From: Patescibacteria group bacterium | GTDB lineage: Bacteria; Patescibacteriota; Minisyncoccia; UBA6257 | Direction of reading: 5' to 3' | DNA length: 8,717 nucleotides | Assembly: GCA_022705545.1 (NCBI GenBank) | Contig: JAKJEG010000008.1 | Location: 1-8,717, forward strand | Shown: positions 6,678-8,717 of the stretch, piece after piece | Layout of the letters: each line of letters starts with the position of its first letter | Position numbering within the stretch: the stretch's first letter is position 1 | Translations under genes and position numbers: made by a program | Notes under the pieces: model-generated | Database searches by the model: none | What the model was told of the DNA's origin: nothing | Seen by the model: the letters and a program-made list of their open reading frames with translations, nothing else

Positions 6678-7577
6678 ATGGCAAATTTATATTCTCAAGT
6701 TAAAGCCAATGTTCAAAAAACTTGGTTATTATTGACAACCTTTTTTCTAATGATTATTTTCTTTGGTTGGCTTTTCAGCTACCTATTTAATGATTCTAGT
6801 TTTTTGATTATTGCTGTTGCAATTGCTGTTTTTCAAAGTTTTCTTAGCTATTGGTATTCTGATAAAATTGTTTTAATGACCGTCAACGCCAAACCAATTA
6901 AAAAAGAAGATAACCCGGAATTATATCGTTTAGTAGAAAATCTTTGCTTAACTGCTGGACTACCGATGCCAAAAATTTATGTTACCAATGAATCTCAACC
7001 AAATGCTTTTGCGACTGGCCGGGATAAAGAACATGCAGTCATTGTTGTTACTCAAGGATTGCTCAATAAATTAGAAAGGGTAGAGTTAGAAGGAGTAATT
7101 AGCCACGAACTTTCCCATATCGGTAATAGGGATATTTTATTGCAAACAATGGTTGTTGTTTTAGCTGGAGTTATTTCTTTAGTTTCCAATTTTTTCTTAA
7201 GAATAAGCTATTGGGGAAGAATAGGAGATAGCGGAGAGGATAATGGGAGAGCAATTTTATTCATTTTTGGGATTATTGCCGCTATTTTAGCTCCCTTAGC
7301 AGCTACTTTAATTCAATTAGCCATTTCCCGGAAAAGAGAATTTTTGGCTGATGCTTCTGGTGCTCTGATAACTCGCTATCCCGAAGGATTAGCGAGAGCT
7401 TTAGAAAAAATTTCTCAAGATCCAACTCCTTTAAAAACTGCCAGTAATACCACTGCTCATCTCTATATTGAAAATCCTTTTCGAGGAAAATCAAAAACTT
7501 CTTGGTTTAATAAAATTTTCTCCACCCATCCGCCAGTTGAAGAAAGAATTAAGGCCTTAAGAGAAATGAATATTTAA
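6678..7577 (+). CDS. htpX: HtpX-like membrane zinc metalloprotease (M48)
   Basis: HtpX cleaves damaged or misassembled membrane proteins at the cytoplasmic face of the inner membrane. The 299 residues are a full-length family member. Two N-terminal membrane helices (about 16-37 and 41-60) precede the catalytic domain. The zinc site is HELSH (143-147), with E144 as the general base. The third ligand E221 lies in SRKREFLADASGA (217-229). Two further hydrophobic segments (about 157-174 and 192-216) lie between these. The C-terminal STHPPVEERIKALREM is also typical. It follows lemA by 2 nt, a common arrangement that suggests joint envelope quality control. Confidence 0.96.
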   Translation: MANLYSQVKANVQKTWLLLTTFFLMIIFFGWLFSYLFNDSSFLIIAVAIAVFQSFLSYWYSDKIVLMTVNAKPIKKEDNPELYRLVENLCLTAGLPMPKIYVTNESQPNAFATGRDKEHAVIVVTQGLLNKLERVELEGVISHELSHIGNRDILLQTMVVVLAGVISLVSNFFLRISYWGRIGDSGEDNGRAILFIFGIIAAILAPLAATLIQLAISRKREFLADASGALITRYPEGLARALEKISQDPTPLKTASNTTAHLYIENPFRGKSKTSWFNKIFSTHPPVEERIKALREMNI

Positions 7578-7583
7578 AAATAA

Positions 7584-7612
7584 TTGACATTCTTTAAAAT
7601 TTTGCTTAATAT
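7584..7612 (+). promoter_or_regulatory. Promoter for tRNA-Ser
   Basis: A perfect TTGACA (7584-7589) is followed after 17 nt by TAATAT (7607-7612), with TG at 7603-7604 near the extended -10 position. The predicted start near 7619 leaves a ~33 nt 5' leader before the mature tRNA, to be removed by RNase P. It lies only 7 nt after the htpX stop. Confidence 0.5.
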
Positions 7613-7651
7613 TCAACAAATTCTTAAACTCAATCATTGTTTATTAATAAA

Positions 7652-7736
7652 GGAGAGGTGCGCCGAATGGCAAGGCACACGCCTGGAAAGCGTGAACTTC
7701 GCAAGGGGTTTGCGGGTTCGAGTCCCGCCCTCTCCG
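7652..7736 (+). tRNA. tRNA-Ser (anticodon GGA)
   Basis: The acceptor stem GGAGAGG (7652-7658) pairs perfectly with CCTCTCC (7729-7735), and G7736 is the discriminator base. The anticodon stem CACGC/GCGTG (7678-7682, 7690-7694) closes the loop CTGGAAA with anticodon GGA at 7685-7687, reading UCC and UCU. The T arm is GCGGG-TTCGAGT-CCCGC. A long variable arm between the anticodon and T stems gives an 85-nt class II molecule, as expected for serine. CCA is not encoded (GCT follows), so a CCA-adding enzyme is needed. Confidence 0.96.
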
Positions 7737-7747
7737 CTAATAAAATG

Positions 7748-7794
7748 AACTGATAACTGACGATGACAATAACAATAACAATGACGATAACAAC
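7748..7794 (+). repeat. Hexamer array with 14-mer boundary
   Basis: AACTGATAACTGAC (7748-7761) is the exact reverse complement of 2422-2435. It runs into six 6-nt units of consensus RACRA(T/C) (7759-7794), the complement of the unit type at 2377-2424. The array lies between the tRNA and the third palindromic element. Confidence 0.75.
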
Positions 7795-7816
7795 TAACAA
7801 TTAATAACGAACATTT

Positions 7817-7872
7817 TAACGACATCGCCAGTCGTTAGAAATTCACGACTTGCGCTGTCTAAACATTGAAAA
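7817..7872 (+). repeat. Dispersed palindromic element, full copy 3
   Basis: The left arm GACATCGCCAGTCGTTA (7821-7837), loop GAAAT and right arm TCACGACTTGCGCTGTC (7843-7859) form the stem with three mismatches, so this copy is more decayed. The 3' flank TAAACATTGAAAATTT matches the fragment at 196-211. The element ends just before the -35 box of the pilin promoter. Confidence 0.85.
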
Positions 7873-7873
7873 T

Positions 7874-7910
7874 TTGACTTTTAATAATTTCCTTATTATA
7901 ATAAAGTCAA
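7874..7910 (+). promoter_or_regulatory. Strong sigma70 promoter of the pilin gene, inside an inverted repeat
   Basis: TTGACT (7874-7879) and a perfect TATAAT (7897-7902) are separated by exactly 17 nt. Transcription should start near 7909, leaving a ~73 nt leader before the ATG at 7982. The whole core promoter is enclosed by the 8-bp inverted repeat TTGACTTT (7874-7881) / AAAGTCAA (7903-7910). The -10 lies in the palindrome TTATTATAATAA (7893-7904). This geometry would suit an operator, but no regulator is identified. Confidence 0.65.
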
Positions 7911-7981
7911 TTATAAAATTAGGTCGAGATTTAAATAAAAGTCGAAATTTTACTCAAATTTCAACAAAAATAAATAAAACA

Positions 7982-8614
7982 ATGTCTCAAAAAGGATTTA
8001 CTTTAATTGAGCTTTTAATTGTCATTGGAATTTTAGCCATCTTGTCAACAGCAATGGTTTTGGTGATTAATCCAGCAGAATTATTAAGAAGGTCAAGAGA
8101 TACTCAAAGATTATCAGATTTATCAACCCTAAAAACTGCTGTTGGTTATTATCTGGTTAACGTTTCCACTCCTTACATTGGAGGATCATCAACCAATGAT
8201 ACCTGTGTTGGTGGCACCACTCCAACGTTATGGGCGACTGTTTTTGGAGTTTCTGCTGGCACCTTCACTTCTTCCTACAGTACAACTTCGGTCTCAAAAA
8301 TTGATGGCAGTGGCTGGGTACCAATTGATTTTGCTGATTTAACCGGAGGTTCACCAATTGGCAGTTTACCTTTAGACCCCTCTAATACTTCAGCCACCTC
8401 AACTCCTTCTTTGTATTATACCTATGTCTGCAACAAGGATAATTTAACCTTTGAAATGACTGCTAATATGGAAAGCGATTATTATGAGAAGGGTGGCACC
8501 AATGATGTTGAATCTAAAGATGGTGGCGATATAGACACTTTATATGAATCAGGGACAGAATTGACAATCGGACCAACTAGTACCAGCACTAATTTCTATC
8601 CAGGGGATGATTAA
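7982..8614 (+). CDS. Type IV pilin-like (pseudopilin) protein with prepilin leader
   Basis: This is a prepilin-like subunit for a type IV pilus or type II secretion-like pseudopilus. It would be processed by prepilin peptidase and assembled at the cell membrane. MSQKG|FTLIELLIVIGILAIL is a class III leader: cleavage is expected after Gly5, Phe6 becomes the methylated residue, and Glu10 is the conserved E+5. The hydrophobic helix spans about 6-29, followed by the charged helix LRRSRDTQRLSDLSTLKTA (35-53). The globular part is rich in Ser, Thr and Gly, with C75 and C150 as a possible disulfide pair and the motifs GWVPIDF (111-117) and LPLDP (129-133). The tail is acidic. The ATG at 7982 is chosen because the frame's upstream extension (to a TTG at 7850) would bury the leader peptide and run through the repeat and promoter. 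Total length is 210 residues. Major or minor pilin cannot be decided. Confidence 0.9.
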   Translation: MSQKGFTLIELLIVIGILAILSTAMVLVINPAELLRRSRDTQRLSDLSTLKTAVGYYLVNVSTPYIGGSSTNDTCVGGTTPTLWATVFGVSAGTFTSSYSTTSVSKIDGSGWVPIDFADLTGGSPIGSLPLDPSNTSATSTPSLYYTYVCNKDNLTFEMTANMESDYYEKGGTNDVESKDGGDIDTLYESGTELTIGPTSTSTNFYPGDD

Positions 8615-8621
8615 AAAATAA

Positions 8622-8717
8622 ATGCTTACAAGTTTTCTTTACTGGTTTGTTTTACCAATTTTAGGAGTAATAATAGAAGGAGGTCTTTTGGTTTTCTTTC
8701 TCCTTAAAAAAAGACCT
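8622..8717 (+). CDS. N-terminus of a small membrane protein, cut by the window end
   Basis: An open frame begins at ATG 8622, 7 nt after the pilin stop, and runs 32 codons to the window edge without a stop. It encodes MLTSFLYWFVLPILGVIIEG followed by GLLVFFLLKKRP, a single strongly hydrophobic helix ending in the basic KKRP (residues 29-32). This fits an inner-membrane anchor with a cytoplasmic C-terminal side. Its position suggests co-transcription with the pilin, but the family cannot be identified from this fragment. Confidence 0.6.
   Translation, partial: MLTSFLYWFVLPILGVIIEGGLLVFFLLKKRP

Noticed and set aside
7303..7494. 63-codon minus-strand frame inside htpX
   Set aside because: It is antisense to the conserved catalytic and C-terminal part of HtpX and has no family features.
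7634..7825. 63-codon minus-strand frame containing GEGGTRTRKPLAKF
   Set aside because: It is the antisense translation of the tRNA-Ser gene, a well-known source of false proteins.
2262..7872. CRISPR-like array
   Set aside because: The repeats lie 1.7-3.8 kb apart with whole genes between them, with no regular spacers and no cas genes.
7850..7981. TTG-initiated N-terminal extension of the pilin
   Set aside because: It would add 44 residues in front of the prepilin leader and run through the palindrome and a strong promoter. The ATG at 7982 gives a perfect leader.
8142..8342. 66-codon plus-strand frame within the pilin gene
   Set aside because: It is an alternate frame of a gene with a clear prepilin signature and has no start context or domain.

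Overview
The window is AT-rich bacterial chromosome with compact housekeeping genes. The gene set (membrane pyrophosphatase, RecR, DnaB, CysRS, LemA, HtpX, a short-leader type IV pilin) is bacterial. The pilin style, the lack of Shine-Dalgarno sequences, the A-rich leaders and the tRNA without an encoded CCA fit a small-genome Patescibacteria/CPR organism, probably Parcubacteria-like. That placement is inference from style, not a database match. Genes read with the standard bacterial code and show no internal in-frame TGA.

Layout: 1-291 is non-coding and rich in repeats. It precedes hppA (292-2253, +), a membrane pyrophosphatase with K+-dependent signature residues. A convergent spacer (2254-2449) holds a long palindrome, two REP-type hairpins and a hexamer array. 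The minus-strand operon cysS-dnaB-recR (5973 down to 2450) carries cysteinyl-tRNA synthetase, the replicative helicase and a recombination mediator, separated by 9 and 20 nt. A divergent spacer (5974-6114) holds candidate promoters for both directions and a second palindrome. The plus-strand pair lemA-htpX (6115-7577), 2 nt apart, is a membrane-protein quality-control pair. A class II tRNA-Ser(GGA) lies at 7652-7736, followed by a hexamer array, a third palindrome and a strong promoter driving a prepilin-like gene (7982-8614). The window ends inside a small membrane-protein gene (8622 onward).

The least ordinary content is between the genes. One roughly 45-50 nt palindromic element occurs three times in full and once as a fragment, always in the same orientation, in convergent, divergent and tandem spacers. 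It contains three copies of one 7-mer that allow two mutually exclusive hairpins. It is accompanied by degenerate short-period arrays (6, 7-8 and 8 nt), two of which share an exact 14-mer boundary. This looks like a dispersed family of non-autonomous or structural repeats. No transposase, CRISPR array, toxin, defence gene or other new protein system is visible, and the protein-coding genes are all recognisable families except the truncated last one.
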